A stretch of DNA of 40,389 bases from Methylotenera oryzisoli (GTDB taxonomy: Bacteria > Pseudomonadota > Gammaproteobacteria > Burkholderiales > Methylophilaceae). Shown here piece after piece: positions 19,731 to 30,596 of this stretch. Location: positions 1 to 40,389 of the forward strand of contig CAMDTL010000013.1 in the NCBI GenBank assembly GCA_945907735.1, in the 5' to 3' direction. The translations under genes were made by a program, and so were the position numbers. The notes beneath the pieces were generated by a model. That model was not told the DNA's origin, made no database searches, and saw only the letters and a program-made list of their open reading frames with translations. Each line of letters opens with the position of its first letter. Position 1 is the first letter of the stretch.

Positions 19731-19895
19731 ATGAAAACTTGGATATGTGGTGTGTGTGGCTTAATTTACGAAGAAGAAAAAGGCTGGCCAGATGACGGCA
19801 TTCCGCCAGGTACGCGTTGGGAAGACGTGCCTGCCGATTGGAAATGCCCAGAATGCGGCGCAAATAAATCTGACTTTGAAATGGTGGAGTTCTAA
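19731..19895 (+). CDS. Rubredoxin
   Basis: This 54-residue iron protein, [19 protein letters not shown] and onward, has its four iron-binding cysteines in CGVCG (Cys6, Cys9) and CPECG (Cys39, Cys42), and the [19 protein letters not shown] core of classical rubredoxins. It shuttles single electrons in the cytosol; the partner is not evident here. AGGAA at 19721-19725 precedes the ATG. In betaproteobacteria a rubredoxin often stands alone like this. It lies between the katG terminator region and the convergent ExoD-family gene. Confidence 0.95.
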   Translation: MKTWICGVCGLIYEEEKGWPDDGIPPGTRWEDVPADWKCPECGANKSDFEMVEF

Positions 19896-19923
19896 TTAAA
19901 ATCAATTACATATAAGACATATG

Positions 19924-19951
19924 CCATGCAAGTGACATGGGTGTTGTTTTT
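19924..19951 (+). terminator. Weak hairpin after rubredoxin
   Basis: CCATG (19924-19928) and CATGG (19936-19940) form a 5-base stem with a 7-base loop. After GTG-TTG, six Ts follow. The stem is short, so termination would be partial at best. Confidence 0.35.
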
Positions 19952-19966
19952 TATGTTTATTCGTGC

Positions 19967-20593
19967 TTAAAAGTGAAACATCGTCAGAGCTTCTTTGCCA
20001 AAATACCACAGCATAAAAAAGAATACCCCAAAATAAACGACTGTTAAAATTAGCCAAAAAAACGCGATGTAAAACATTAAACCATCCTCTTCCAGTTCGC
20101 CTATGCAATAAAACAATATCGCCAAGCCAGGTAGCATATTGTTAAGCGGTAATACACCGAACGGAATAGCCATCAAAGCGCCGCTTGCCAATAATATAAA
20201 GCCGCCAATTTTTTGCCCGCGCGTACCATGAACCAATGACAAATGGCGCGACTTGGTAAACTTTCTGCACAAGCCCAGAATTTTCAGGCAAACGTTAACC
20301 AAAACTTGCCAGGTATGTTCAGAAAACTCTATCGCACGTAATTTTTCTGGTAATACGGGGGATTCATGGCCATGCAACAGCTGCCAGCCCAGCGCGGCAA
20401 AAGCAATGCCGCCCAGTACCGTGATTGGCCCCAGTGGTAAAGGCTGCAAAAATGGCAACACCAAAATAATCGCAATAAACGCATACCCAACTTCATCTAA
20501 AGTGTCTAGCGCCTCGCCTAAAGTGAGTGGCTTATGCTTAGACTGCTCGGCAAACTGCTGCAAAGTTTTTACTAGTGTCGCGTAATCACACAT
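19967..20593 (-). CDS. ExoD family membrane protein
   Basis: This protein of about 208 residues belongs to the ExoD family, named for an exopolysaccharide and alkali-sensitivity locus of Sinorhizobium. The N-terminal soluble part (YATLVKTLQQF, then LTLGEALDTLDEVGYAFIAI) leads into hydrophobic segments with VLPFLQPLPLGPITVLGG, GGFILLASGALMAIPFGVLP and a C-terminal pair. The PLPLGPITVLGG motif is the family's clearest signature. I choose ATG 20593 because AAGGA lies about ten bases before it; a TTG at 20614 would add seven residues. Its biochemical role is unknown. Confidence 0.87.
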   Translation of the reverse strand: MCDYATLVKTLQQFAEQSKHKPLTLGEALDTLDEVGYAFIAIILVLPFLQPLPLGPITVLGGIAFAALGWQLLHGHESPVLPEKLRAIEFSEHTWQVLVNVCLKILGLCRKFTKSRHLSLVHGTRGQKIGGFILLASGALMAIPFGVLPLNNMLPGLAILFYCIGELEEDGLMFYIAFFWLILTVVYFGVFFFMLWYFGKEALTMFHF

Positions 20594-20689
20594 GAAATAA
20601 GCAATCCTTAACAATTTGAATGATTATCGCCCAAATGATTGACCCCATATGCCGACATTTTGTTGAGATGGTAGCGGGTTGCAGGGCAG

Positions 20690-20869
20690 TTATTTTAAGG
20701 TTTTGTAGAGCTTGTCCTCAAATGTTTTAGTCGGGGAGCGCATTAGTAAAACGCCATGCGCCGTATCAGCATCCTCTCTTTCGGCGTAATACGCTTTGCT
20801 ATTCCGCCCTACGTGAACTTCATAAATGGAGTTGATATTTAGTGCCAATCTACGAGCGACAGCCCCAAG
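20690..20869 (-). other. Open frame continuing from gyrB, possible gene remnant
   Basis: Directly after the gyrB stop, the same minus frame stays open for 59 codons to a TAA at 20692-20690. It includes NINSIYEVHVGRNSKAYYAE and LLMRSPTKTFEDKLYKTLK, which read like real protein sequence. There is no ATG start and no ribosome-binding site before the only early candidate (TTG 20848). I do not recognise the family. It could be the tail of a deleted gene now joined to gyrB. The remaining 76 bases up to 20614 hold nothing I can identify. Confidence 0.3.
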
Positions 20870-23341
<2,472 letters not shown>

Positions 23342-23359
23342 TTAATTAAGCTTGATTTT

Positions 23360-24460
23360 TTAAATCCGCATCGGCATCACAACATATTTGTAATTTTCGT
23401 CGTTGGGTACACTAATTAAGCAGCTACTATTAGCATCAGCAAACGAAAAGTTAATCATTTCATCGTTCACGTTATTCAATACATCAATTAAATAGGTAAC
23501 GTTAAAGCCAATATCTAAACTATCTTTGACGTAATCAATTTCCAGCTCTTCCTCTGCTTCTTCTTGCTCGGTGTTGGTGCTAATCAGTTTTAAATTGTTG
23601 TTGCTTAACACCATACGAATGCCACGATATTTTTCATTCGATAAAATAGAGGCGCGCTGCATAGCAGTGAGTACACTCAAGCGATTGACGCTAAATGTAT
23701 TTAGATGGCCCACTGGAATCACCCGATAATAATCTGGGAATTTACCATCAATCACTTTAGAGATTAAACGAATTTCATTAAACGAAAAATTAACTTGGCC
23801 TGCATTCAGTTCAATATTAACTTCATTGTCACTATCATCCAGCAATTTAATCAACTCAATGACGGTTTTGCGTGGAATAATGACCTCGGTTTTTTCATAG
23901 GTTTTATTCAGCGTAGTTGAAGTAAAACTTAAGCGATGGCCATCGGTACCCACAATATTGAGTTTATTGCCATTCACTTCCAACAACAAGCCGTTGAGAT
24001 AATAGCGAATATCTTGTTGCGCCATGGCAAACTCTACTTGTTTGAGTAGTTTTTTAAGTGCTATTTGGCTAATACCAATCTGTGTGCCTGTCCCAGTTAT
24101 TTTAGTCATAACAGGGTAATCGGCTGCTGGTAATGTTTGCAAATTAAAACGGCTTTTGCCTGTTTTTACCGTAATCCTGCTATCGTTACTCAACATGTCT
24201 ATTTCTACATCTTCTGGCAAAGATCGGCAAATATCTAATAATTTTTTTGCGGAAATAGTCGTGGATAACTCGCCCGTGAATTTACTTTCTATCGTTAAAG
24301 AAATTTGCATTTCTAAATCAGTGGCTGTGAGTTGTACGGTATTATTTTTAGCTTCTAATAATAGATTAGATAATATTGGTAAGGTATGACGACGCTCAAC
24401 AATACTACTTACACTAGTCAGTGGTTTTAATAATACTTCGCGGTTAATTTTAATTTGCAT
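23360..24460 (-). CDS. dnaN: DNA polymerase III beta subunit (sliding clamp)
   Basis: This 366-residue processivity clamp encircles DNA as a dimer and tethers polymerase III. It has the three-fold clamp fold pattern, starting MQIKINREVLLKPLTSV, with TLPILSNLLLEA in domain 1, NGLLLEVNGNKLNIVGTDG in domain 2, and the conserved tail YKYVVMPMRI, where the family's C-terminal MPMR(L/I) is intact. It lies 249 bases downstream of dnaA and upstream of gyrB on the same strand. Confidence 0.98.
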   Translation of the reverse strand: MQIKINREVLLKPLTSVSSIVERRHTLPILSNLLLEAKNNTVQLTATDLEMQISLTIESKFTGELSTTISAKKLLDICRSLPEDVEIDMLSNDSRITVKTGKSRFNLQTLPAADYPVMTKITGTGTQIGISQIALKKLLKQVEFAMAQQDIRYYLNGLLLEVNGNKLNIVGTDGHRLSFTSTTLNKTYEKTEVIIPRKTVIELIKLLDDSDNEVNIELNAGQVNFSFNEIRLISKVIDGKFPDYYRVIPVGHLNTFSVNRLSVLTAMQRASILSNEKYRGIRMVLSNNNLKLISTNTEQEEAEEELEIDYVKDSLDIGFNVTYLIDVLNNVNDEMINFSFADANSSCLISVPNDENYKYVVMPMRI

Positions 24461-24709
24461 GATTTAATGTTTCTATGTGTTTAATTAGTTGTTTAGTATA
24501 TATTTAAAAATAATAGTAATAATAATGAGCCTGTCTTTTGTTGATAACTGTAATAATTTAAGTTAAATCATTAAGTTATCTTATTATTTAATGTTGTTAA
24601 CTACTCTCTATTTAACTGCGGGTTAAATGTGTACAAAAAACTAAATATTAAAAAATCGAGCTTAAATCTTATTTAATCCACAACTTAATATTATTTTAAT
24701 CACAACCCT
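24461..24709. other. AT-rich dnaA-dnaN spacer with near-match DnaA boxes
   Basis: The 249-base gap is very AT-rich with short TAA/AAT repeats. TAATCCACA at 24674-24682 and TGTTGATAA at 24539-24547 (TTATCAACA on the other strand) each differ by one base from the DnaA box TTATCCACA. It may contribute to origin function or to control of dnaN, but no perfect box is present and no promoter is clear. Confidence 0.35.
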
Positions 24710-26152
24710 TTAATCTCTAATCACTTGCGTTAAAAATCCAATATCACGCGCAATTACTTGATCATTTAAACGTAATTGTTCTATTTCCTCGCAAGCATGC
24801 ATGACGGTAGTATGGTGGCGGCTACCAAAGGCTTCACCAATTTCAGGGAAGCTATGGTTAGTTAGTTCGCGCGCTAAACTCATGGCTACTTGGCGTGGTC
24901 GCGCAAAATTACGCGCCCGTTTTTTACTGTACATTTCACCGACTTTAATTTTGTAATAATCGGCCACAGTTTTTTGAATATTTTCAATGGTAATTTGACG
25001 ACCACGTACTGCAATTAAATCGCGTAGCGCATCTTTAGCCAAGTGTAGATCAATGGGGTGGCTGGTAAAATTTGCCATTGCAACAATGCGGTTTAATGCG
25101 CCTTCTAGCTCGCGTACGCTAGAGCGCATTTGTTTGGCAACAAAAAAAGCTACATCTTCAGTTAAATTGACTTTGGATTCCTCAGCTTTTTTAAGTAAAA
25201 TCGCGACACGCATTTCTAGTTCTGGCGGCTCTACCGCCACCGTTAACCCCCAACTAAAGCGTGTTCTAAGTCGTTCGTCAACATCAATAATTTCTTTGGG
25301 GTAAGTGTCACAAGTAATGATGATTTGTTTTTTCTCTTCAATTAGCGTATTAAACGCATAAAAGAATTCTTCTTGGGTGCGTGTTTTTTTTGCAAAAAAT
25401 TGAATATCATCAATTAGCAACAAATCGAGTGAATGATATTGCCGCTTAAACTCATCAAAGGCTTTATTTTCGTAGGCTTTTACCACATCTGACACGTAAC
25501 GTTCTGCATGTAAATAACGAATTTTTGCATCGGGGTTTTGTTGTTTGAATTGATTACCAATGGCTTGCAATAAATGTGTTTTGCCAAGCCCTACGCCACC
25601 GTAGATAAATAGCGGGTTGTAGGCTAACCCTGGGTTATCTGCAACTTGTATGGCGGCAGCGCGCGCTAATTGATTGGCACGGCCAGTAATGTAGCTATCA
25701 AAATTAAAACTAGGGTTTAAGCCAGAGCCACGTTCGTTTAAGCTGCGATCGCTAGGGCTGCGGCTACTTGAGTTAGGTTTATTTGTATTGAGGGGCGCTG
25801 CGTTTTTTGCGGTAACAATACTTGCTGTAGGCATGCTGGCATTTTCGGCAAGCGGAGCGCTGTGGCTGGAGCTGTTATGCGCTGTTTTTTTTGCGCTTAT
25901 TTTTTCATAAATTGCCAGCTCAATTAATGTATTTTGAGGTAACAATTCAGCTACAACCGCTTCAATTTTGCCTAAAAATCGCTCCTTTACCCACTGCTGC
26001 ACAAATTTATTAGGCGCGAGAATGCGCAACGCACTATCACCCTGCTTGGTATTAATAAGCTCGGTTTGTAGGGGTTTAATCCAAGTATTAAACTGTTGCG
26101 TTGATAGCTCTTGCTCAAAGCGACTAAGGCAGGTAGACCAAAAATTTTCCAT
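24710..26152 (-). CDS. dnaA: Chromosomal replication initiator DnaA
   Basis: This 480-residue AAA+ protein opens the replication origin. Domain I is at the N-terminus ([13 protein letters not shown]). A Ser/Asn/Ala-rich linker covers about 88-147. The ATPase core has Walker A GGVGLGKT at 185-192 and Walker [10 protein letters not shown]. The DNA-binding domain IV ends with [20 protein letters not shown], where the usual G-x-R-D/H-H-T-T-V signature is present with His in place of the common Asp. The ATG is at 26152. It reads away from the origin gap, opposite to rpmH. Confidence 0.98.
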   Translation of the reverse strand: MENFWSTCLSRFEQELSTQQFNTWIKPLQTELINTKQGDSALRILAPNKFVQQWVKERFLGKIEAVVAELLPQNTLIELAIYEKISAKKTAHNSSSHSAPLAENASMPTASIVTAKNAAPLNTNKPNSSSRSPSDRSLNERGSGLNPSFNFDSYITGRANQLARAAAIQVADNPGLAYNPLFIYGGVGLGKTHLLQAIGNQFKQQNPDAKIRYLHAERYVSDVVKAYENKAFDEFKRQYHSLDLLLIDDIQFFAKKTRTQEEFFYAFNTLIEEKKQIIITCDTYPKEIIDVDERLRTRFSWGLTVAVEPPELEMRVAILLKKAEESKVNLTEDVAFFVAKQMRSSVRELEGALNRIVAMANFTSHPIDLHLAKDALRDLIAVRGRQITIENIQKTVADYYKIKVGEMYSKKRARNFARPRQVAMSLARELTNHSFPEIGEAFGSRHHTTVMHACEEIEQLRLNDQVIARDIGFLTQVIRD

Positions 26153-26334
26153 CGATTGCCTGAAATCTATTAAAACTGTTGTTAAATTATTGATTTAATT
26201 ATATTTAATGGTATTAATTGCGCGGCTAACACTACGTCAATTATTATTAATTCCTTAGGCTATTTTAGCTGGTTTAGTCGGACTTATCCACAGGCAATGA
26301 TACATTTTCGTATAATTATTTAACCAAATATTGG
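26153..26334. other. Probable replication origin region (dnaA-rpmH gap)
   Basis: The gap between divergent dnaA and rpmH holds a perfect DnaA box TTATCCACA at 26284-26292 and, next to dnaA, an AT-rich stretch (about 26160-26220) suited to strand opening. The flanking genes dnaA-dnaN-gyrB on one side and rpmH-rnpA-yidD-yidC-mnmE plus mnmG-rsmG-parAB on the other are the classical bacterial origin neighbourhood, transcribed outward in both directions. Only one perfect box is seen, so the exact origin could extend into the dnaA-dnaN spacer. Confidence 0.55.
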
Positions 26335-26364
26335 TTGACAAACCATGGGGATATCGGGTTTAAT
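26335..26364 (+). promoter_or_regulatory. rpmH promoter
   Basis: A perfect -35 box TTGACA (26335-26340) is followed after 18 bases by TTTAAT (26359-26364), one base from the -10 consensus apart from its first position. The site lies 37 bases before the rpmH start, right where this highly expressed gene needs a promoter. Confidence 0.65.
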
Positions 26365-26400
26365 AGCGGGCTTTGTAGCATTTTCTAGCTGGGGAATTTA

Positions 26401-26535
26401 ATGAAACGTACTTACCAACCTTCTAAAACACGTCGTGCGCGTACGCATGGCTTTCTAGTGCGCATGAAAACCAAAGGTGGTCGCGCCGTTATTGCTGCGC
26501 GTCGCGCTAAAGGCCGCACACGTTTAGGCCTTTAA
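26401..26535 (+). CDS. rpmH: 50S ribosomal protein L34
   Basis: This 44-residue, very basic protein of the large ribosomal subunit starts [18 protein letters not shown] and ends AKGRTRLGL, matching L34 throughout. GGGGA lies eight bases upstream of the ATG. It heads the rightward rpmH-rnpA-yidD-yidC-mnmE run. Its stop codon falls inside the left arm of a long stem-loop that separates it from rnpA. Confidence 0.98.
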   Translation: MKRTYQPSKTRRARTHGFLVRMKTKGGRAVIAARRAKGRTRLGL

Positions 26536-26581
26536 AATATTAAATAATTAGCGCTAGTAAGCTAGCATTAATATTTTAAAG
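26530..26581 (+). repeat. Stem-loop between rpmH and rnpA
   Basis: CTTTAAAATATTAA (26530-26543) and TTAATATTTTAAAG (26568-26581) are perfect 14-base inverted repeats. Inside lies a second hairpin, GCTAG-TAAG-CTAGC (about 26553-26566). The left arm contains the rpmH stop codon and the right arm ends ten bases before the rnpA start. There is no T run, so it looks like a processing, stability or expression-balancing element rather than a terminator. Confidence 0.7.
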
Positions 26582-26590
26582 TGTATAAAT

Positions 26591-26929
26591 TTGCTAAACT
26601 TTAATTTTAGTAGGCAAGTCAAAATTGTAAAAACGGATGATTTTTCATCCGTTTTTAATTTGCGCAAACGTATTGCGAATAAATATTTAGTGATGCGCTA
26701 TCGCCCAAACGGCAGCAACGGAGCACGCTTAGGTTTGATTGTGGCAAAGAAAACCGCTAAATTTGCTGTACAACGTAATTATATGCGTAGAGTGCTTAGA
26801 GAATTGTTTAGATTAAATCAGCATCAGCTACCGGCTGTGGATTTGGTCATTCAGGTGCAGAAAGTATTTGCTAAACCAGATTTTATTGAGGTAAAACAAG
26901 CATTTGATGCGTTATGCAAAAAATTATGA
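26591..26929 (+). CDS. rnpA: Ribonuclease P protein component
   Basis: This 112-residue basic protein assists the RNase P RNA in tRNA 5' maturation. The family pattern is clear: [17 protein letters not shown] at the N-terminus and the RNR motif region [23 protein letters not shown] at about 49-71. No ATG or GTG gives the right beginning; TTG 26591 does, with only a weak AAAG about nine bases upstream. The weak start and the stem-loop just before it may keep RnpA low relative to L34. The stop overlaps the yidD ATG. Confidence 0.93.
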   Translation: MLNFNFSRQVKIVKTDDFSSVFNLRKRIANKYLVMRYRPNGSNGARLGLIVAKKTAKFAVQRNYMRRVLRELFRLNQHQLPAVDLVIQVQKVFAKPDFIEVKQAFDALCKKL

Positions 26930-27138
26930 CAACACTTCTGCTGGCGCTTGTTAAGCTCTATCAGTGGACACTAAGTCCATTTTTTGGTCAGCAATGTCGT
27001 TTTACGCCAACATGTTCGCACTACGCAATTGAGGCTTTAAAAACGCATGGCGCGGTTAGAGGCTTGCTGTTAACGTTAAAAAGAGTTTTGCGCTGTCACC
27101 CATGGCATCCTGGTGGGCATGATCCTGTACCAAAATAA
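26926..27138 (+). CDS. yidD: Membrane protein insertion efficiency factor YidD
   Basis: This 70-residue small protein, [18 protein letters not shown], carries the YidD signature [14 protein letters not shown] with its paired cysteines and a C-terminal [13 protein letters not shown]. It is a membrane-associated helper of YidC-dependent insertion. ATG 26926 overlaps the rnpA stop (ATGA) and matches the usual family start; an ATG at 26914 would add four residues. rnpA, yidD and yidC are adjacent, as in most proteobacteria. Confidence 0.93.
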   Translation: MTTLLLALVKLYQWTLSPFFGQQCRFTPTCSHYAIEALKTHGAVRGLLLTLKRVLRCHPWHPGGHDPVPK

Positions 27139-27188
27139 CAAGTTTCAACACATAACATTTTTAACCGAAATTTATAATAGAAGAATAT

Positions 27189-28847
27189 ATGGATACCCGT
27201 CGTTTAGTTTTATTTGTTATTTTTTCATTTTCTATCATGATGTTGTGGGATGCGTGGCAGCAAAAAAATAGCCCCGCTCTAGCTGTGCAACAACAGGTAG
27301 AATCAGGCATGCAATCTGTAGCATCCGCAGCCAGTAGCAAAACAATAGCCGCAGATGGCGCATTTAATATTGAACAGGGCCAGCGCATAAAAGTGGTCAC
27401 CGATTTATTTGAGGCGGAAATAGACACGACTGGCGGCGATTTACGTCGCTTGTTATTAAATAAGCATCGCGCAGCAGAGACCAAAAACGGTAGTTTTGTG
27501 TTGATGGATGATGCGCAAAAGCCGATGCTATACGTTGCGCAAACGGGTTTGTTGGGCGATGGTTTGCCCAATCACAAATCGCAATTTACTAGCAAAGCCA
27601 ACCATTACACTTTGGCTGATGGTGCGACTAGTCAAGAGGTAAGACTAACTTGGGTAGGTAATGGTATTACAGTGGATAAGGTTTATACCTTTAATCGCGG
27701 TAGTTATGTGATTGATGTGGCTTATCAAATTAGCAATGGTGGCGAGTCAACCATTACGCCTTCTGCTTACTATCAAATTGTGCACGATAGTAAATCTAAA
27801 CAGGGTTCGGCATTAATGCCAACTTTTACCGGGGGCGCTTACTACACCGAGGCTGACAAATTTAAAAAAATTAATTTTGCTGATATGGAAAAAGAAGATT
27901 TGTCTGTTACCAGCAAAGATGGTTGGATAGGCGTAATTGAACATTATTTTGCCAGTGCTTGGATTCCTCAAGCGGGCCTACAGCGCGAATTAACGACTAA
28001 AAAATTAGCGGAAGATATTTTTGCTGCGCGCGCTGTAATACCAGCTGCGAGTATTGCGGCTGGTGCAAGTGTAGTGATAAAAGCACAATTATTTGCTGGC
28101 CCGCAAACTCATTCTGATTTAGTCGCAGCTGCGCCAGGCTTAGAGTTTGCTGTAGATTACGGCTGGTTAACGGTGGTGGCAAAGCCCTTATTTTGGGTGC
28201 TTTCTAAATTATATGGTTTAGTCAGCAATTGGGGTGTGGCGATTATTTTACTTACCGTGTTAATTAAAGCAGCGTTTTATCCGCTTTCTGCGGCCAGTTA
28301 TAAATCGATGGCGCAGATGCGCGAATTGGCACCACGTTTGCAGGCGATGAAAGAAAAATTTGGTGACGATAAACAGAAAATGCAACAAGCCATGATGGAG
28401 TTGTATCGCACAGAAAAAATTAATCCGATGGGCGGTTGTTTGCCCATCCTGATTCAAATCCCTGTGTTTATTGCGCTGTATTGGGTATTGCTGGGTTCAG
28501 TTGAGTTACGCTATGCGCCGTTTTTTGGTTGGATACAAGATTTATCGGCACCAGATACGCTGTTTGGCACATTGCCTTGGTTGAATATGCCAATTGGCTT
28601 GTTGCCGATATTAATGGGCGCGACCATGATTATTCAAACGCACTTGAACCCAGCGCCAACTGACCCGATTCAAGCAAAAGTGATGAAAATTATGCCTGTG
28701 GTATTCAGCATTTTCTTCTTTTTCTTCCCTGCTGGCTTGGTGTTGTATTGGTTGGTGAATAACATTTTATCTATTTGGCAACAATGGTACGTGAACAAGT
28801 CGATTCATGCCGCCGCGCTTGCTAAAAAAGGCAATGCAAAAAAATAG
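27189..28847 (+). CDS. yidC: Membrane protein insertase YidC
   Basis: This 552-residue inner-membrane insertase is of the Gram-negative type. The first membrane helix, LVLFVIFSFSIMMLWDAW, is at 6-23. A large periplasmic domain runs to about 330, and the conserved five-helix insertase core follows, with MKEKFGDDKQKMQQAMMELY (cytoplasmic loop), INPMGGCLPILIQIPVFIALYW and the final helices near FFFFPAGLVLYWLVNN. The length is normal. mnmE starts three bases after its stop. Confidence 0.97.
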   Translation: MDTRRLVLFVIFSFSIMMLWDAWQQKNSPALAVQQQVESGMQSVASAASSKTIAADGAFNIEQGQRIKVVTDLFEAEIDTTGGDLRRLLLNKHRAAETKNGSFVLMDDAQKPMLYVAQTGLLGDGLPNHKSQFTSKANHYTLADGATSQEVRLTWVGNGITVDKVYTFNRGSYVIDVAYQISNGGESTITPSAYYQIVHDSKSKQGSALMPTFTGGAYYTEADKFKKINFADMEKEDLSVTSKDGWIGVIEHYFASAWIPQAGLQRELTTKKLAEDIFAARAVIPAASIAAGASVVIKAQLFAGPQTHSDLVAAAPGLEFAVDYGWLTVVAKPLFWVLSKLYGLVSNWGVAIILLTVLIKAAFYPLSAASYKSMAQMRELAPRLQAMKEKFGDDKQKMQQAMMELYRTEKINPMGGCLPILIQIPVFIALYWVLLGSVELRYAPFFGWIQDLSAPDTLFGTLPWLNMPIGLLPILMGATMIIQTHLNPAPTDPIQAKVMKIMPVVFSIFFFFFPAGLVLYWLVNNILSIWQQWYVNKSIHAAALAKKGNAKK

Positions 28848-28850
28848 GCC

Positions 28851-30194
28851 ATGTTAAAACCTGGTGAAACCATTGCTGCCATCGCCACTGCCAGTGGCGC
28901 GGGCGGTATAGGCGTGGTGCGGGTTTCAGGCGCCTTATGCCCAAGCATTGCCAGCCAAATTTTAGGCCACTGCCCTGCTCCACGCTACGCTGCCTACTTA
29001 CCTTTTTACGATAGCAATCACATCTTAATCGATCGCGGCATTGCGATTTATTATCAAAACCCACATTCTTACACAGGCGAAGACGTATTAGAGCTACAGG
29101 CGCATGGCGGCACTGCGTTAATGCAGATTCTTTTAGCGCGTTGTATCGAATTAGGCGCACGCCAAGCCGAGGCAGGCGAGTTTACCCGTCGCGCCTATTT
29201 AAACGACAAGATTGATTTAGCGCAAGCCGAAGCTGTGGCGGACGTCATTAATGCTTCAACATTTGAAGCGGCACGCAGTGCCGTGCGCTCACTTTCTGGC
29301 GAATTTTCGCAAAGCATCAATTTAGTGTTGGCCGAGCTAATTAATTTACGCATGTATGTGGAGGCTTGTTTAGATTTTCCTGAGGAAGAAATCGATTTTA
29401 TTACTCAAGGCAAGGTGGCTGAAAAGTTAGCCGCGATTATTGCAGAATTAAATGTAGTGTTTGCCAAAGCCAAACAAGGTAGTTTATTGCGCGAAGGTAT
29501 GCATGTAGTTTTGATTGGCCAGCCTAACGTGGGTAAATCGAGCTTGATGAATCAATTAAGCGGGGAAGAAGTGGCTATTGTGACCCCAGTCGCAGGGACA
29601 ACGCGTGATGCGATTAAAAATACCATACAAATCAATGGCTTGCCATTGCATATTATCGATACCGCAGGCTTACGCGAGACGGATGACGAAGTAGAAAAAA
29701 TTGGCATCGTGCGAGCTTATCGAGCGCTAGAAAGCGCTCAGGTCGCGTTATTATTGGTGGATGCAGCTCACGGCATTGGTGGTGATGAAAAATCGATTTT
29801 AACGCGCTTGCCGCAAGAAATCGGCAAAATTTGGGTGCATAATAAAATTGATGCCACCAAAGAATCTGCAAAATTGATTGAAAAAGCAGGAGAGCTGCAT
29901 ATTTATGTTTCGGCAAAAACAGGCGAAGGTATAGAGTTGTTAAAACAGCATTTATTAAACTTTGCCGGATATCAGCAAAATGTTGAAGGAGTTTTTATGG
30001 CGCGCGCGCGACATTTAGAAGCACTCAATCAAGTAAATGAACATTTGCAACGCGCGCAAAAAAATATGCATCATGCAGAATTAATCGCAGAAGAATTACG
30101 TTTGGCGCAAGAGGCTCTAGGCAGTATCACGGGTGAGTTTACGCCAGATGATTTATTGGGCGAGATATTTTCAAAATTTTGTATCGGAAAGTAA
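28851..30194 (+). CDS. mnmE: tRNA modification GTPase MnmE
   Basis: This 447-residue protein works with MnmG to place the aminomethyl or carboxymethylaminomethyl group on wobble uridine 34 of certain tRNAs. The N-terminal folate-binding domain has [20 protein letters not shown]. An all-helical middle surrounds a Ras-like G domain with GQPNVGKSS at 223-231 and [16 protein letters not shown] from 270. The C-terminal catalytic Cys444 is in FCIGK. Its partner mnmG follows after a 402-base gap holding a decayed gene and a parS-like site. Confidence 0.97.
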   Translation: MLKPGETIAAIATASGAGGIGVVRVSGALCPSIASQILGHCPAPRYAAYLPFYDSNHILIDRGIAIYYQNPHSYTGEDVLELQAHGGTALMQILLARCIELGARQAEAGEFTRRAYLNDKIDLAQAEAVADVINASTFEAARSAVRSLSGEFSQSINLVLAELINLRMYVEACLDFPEEEIDFITQGKVAEKLAAIIAELNVVFAKAKQGSLLREGMHVVLIGQPNVGKSSLMNQLSGEEVAIVTPVAGTTRDAIKNTIQINGLPLHIIDTAGLRETDDEVEKIGIVRAYRALESAQVALLLVDAAHGIGGDEKSILTRLPQEIGKIWVHNKIDATKESAKLIEKAGELHIYVSAKTGEGIELLKQHLLNFAGYQQNVEGVFMARARHLEALNQVNEHLQRAQKNMHHAELIAEELRLAQEALGSITGEFTPDDLLGEIFSKFCIGK

Positions 30195-30231
30195 ATTGAA
30201 GTAACCTATAAAAAAGGCACAGCCGTAAAAT

Positions 30232-30388
30232 TGCGGGTGCATTTTTCTTAACAGACTCAATACCACTGCCGCGTCCTGCTTCAGACTCACATTGTTGGCT
30301 TTGGCCAATTACTTGGTGATTGCCAGCCAAAAGATTAAAGTCCGCTTGACCGATTTTTTGCGGTTTTAACTCCAAATTTACCTGCCAT
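30232..30388 (-). pseudogene. Frameshifted YegP-like (DUF1508) gene remnant
   Basis: On the minus strand, ATG 30388 begins MAGKF. A one-base shift near 30373-30376 then continues ELKPQKIGQADFNLLAGN, and further on GSGIESVKKNAPA. These match the DUF1508 pattern MAGKFELKKxKxGxFxFNLKAGNGQVI ... NGIESVKKNA. The match ends near 30232, where the usual second half is missing. The shift at the start and truncated end mark it as a pseudogene. It is opposite in direction to its neighbours mnmE and mnmG. Confidence 0.72.
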
Positions 30389-30596
30389 CACTAATCCCCA
30401 TGATCTTTGAGAATTTATTTAAAAATTGTCGTTAATGCTGTCTCGCATAGCCACTATAAGCCTGCTTTGTAGGCTCGCCAATAAGCAAGAAATTTAGGTA
30501 AGGTTTCACGTGAAACAATGCGAAATATATGCTTTTACATGACTTCGTCTTGGCTTTACAGTAGAATCTAATTCTTTGAAACGTAAGCATTAATTA
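30389..30596. other. mnmG upstream gap, no further gene seen
   Basis: Apart from the parS-like palindrome at 30502-30517, this stretch has no open frame I can identify as a gene and no clear promoter boxes. The mnmG start has no strong Shine-Dalgarno sequence; the bases before it are AT-rich. Confidence 0.5.
30502..30517. promoter_or_regulatory. parS-like site upstream of mnmG
   Basis: GGTTTCACGTGAAACA matches the bacterial parS consensus TGTTTCACGTGAAACA at 15 of 16 positions, and its 14-base core is a perfect palindrome. It lies 80 bases before mnmG and about 3 kb from parB, the protein expected to bind it. Confidence 0.85.

Noticed and set aside
24480-24709. CRISPR-like or tandem repeats in the dnaA-dnaN spacer
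   Set aside because: The repeated look comes only from AT-rich trinucleotides; there are no repeat units with regular spacers.
30139-30375. An intact 78-residue minus-strand gene after mnmE
   Set aside because: It is the shifted body of the DUF1508 remnant run on into the mnmE 3' end; the real start lies in another frame and the tail does not match the family.
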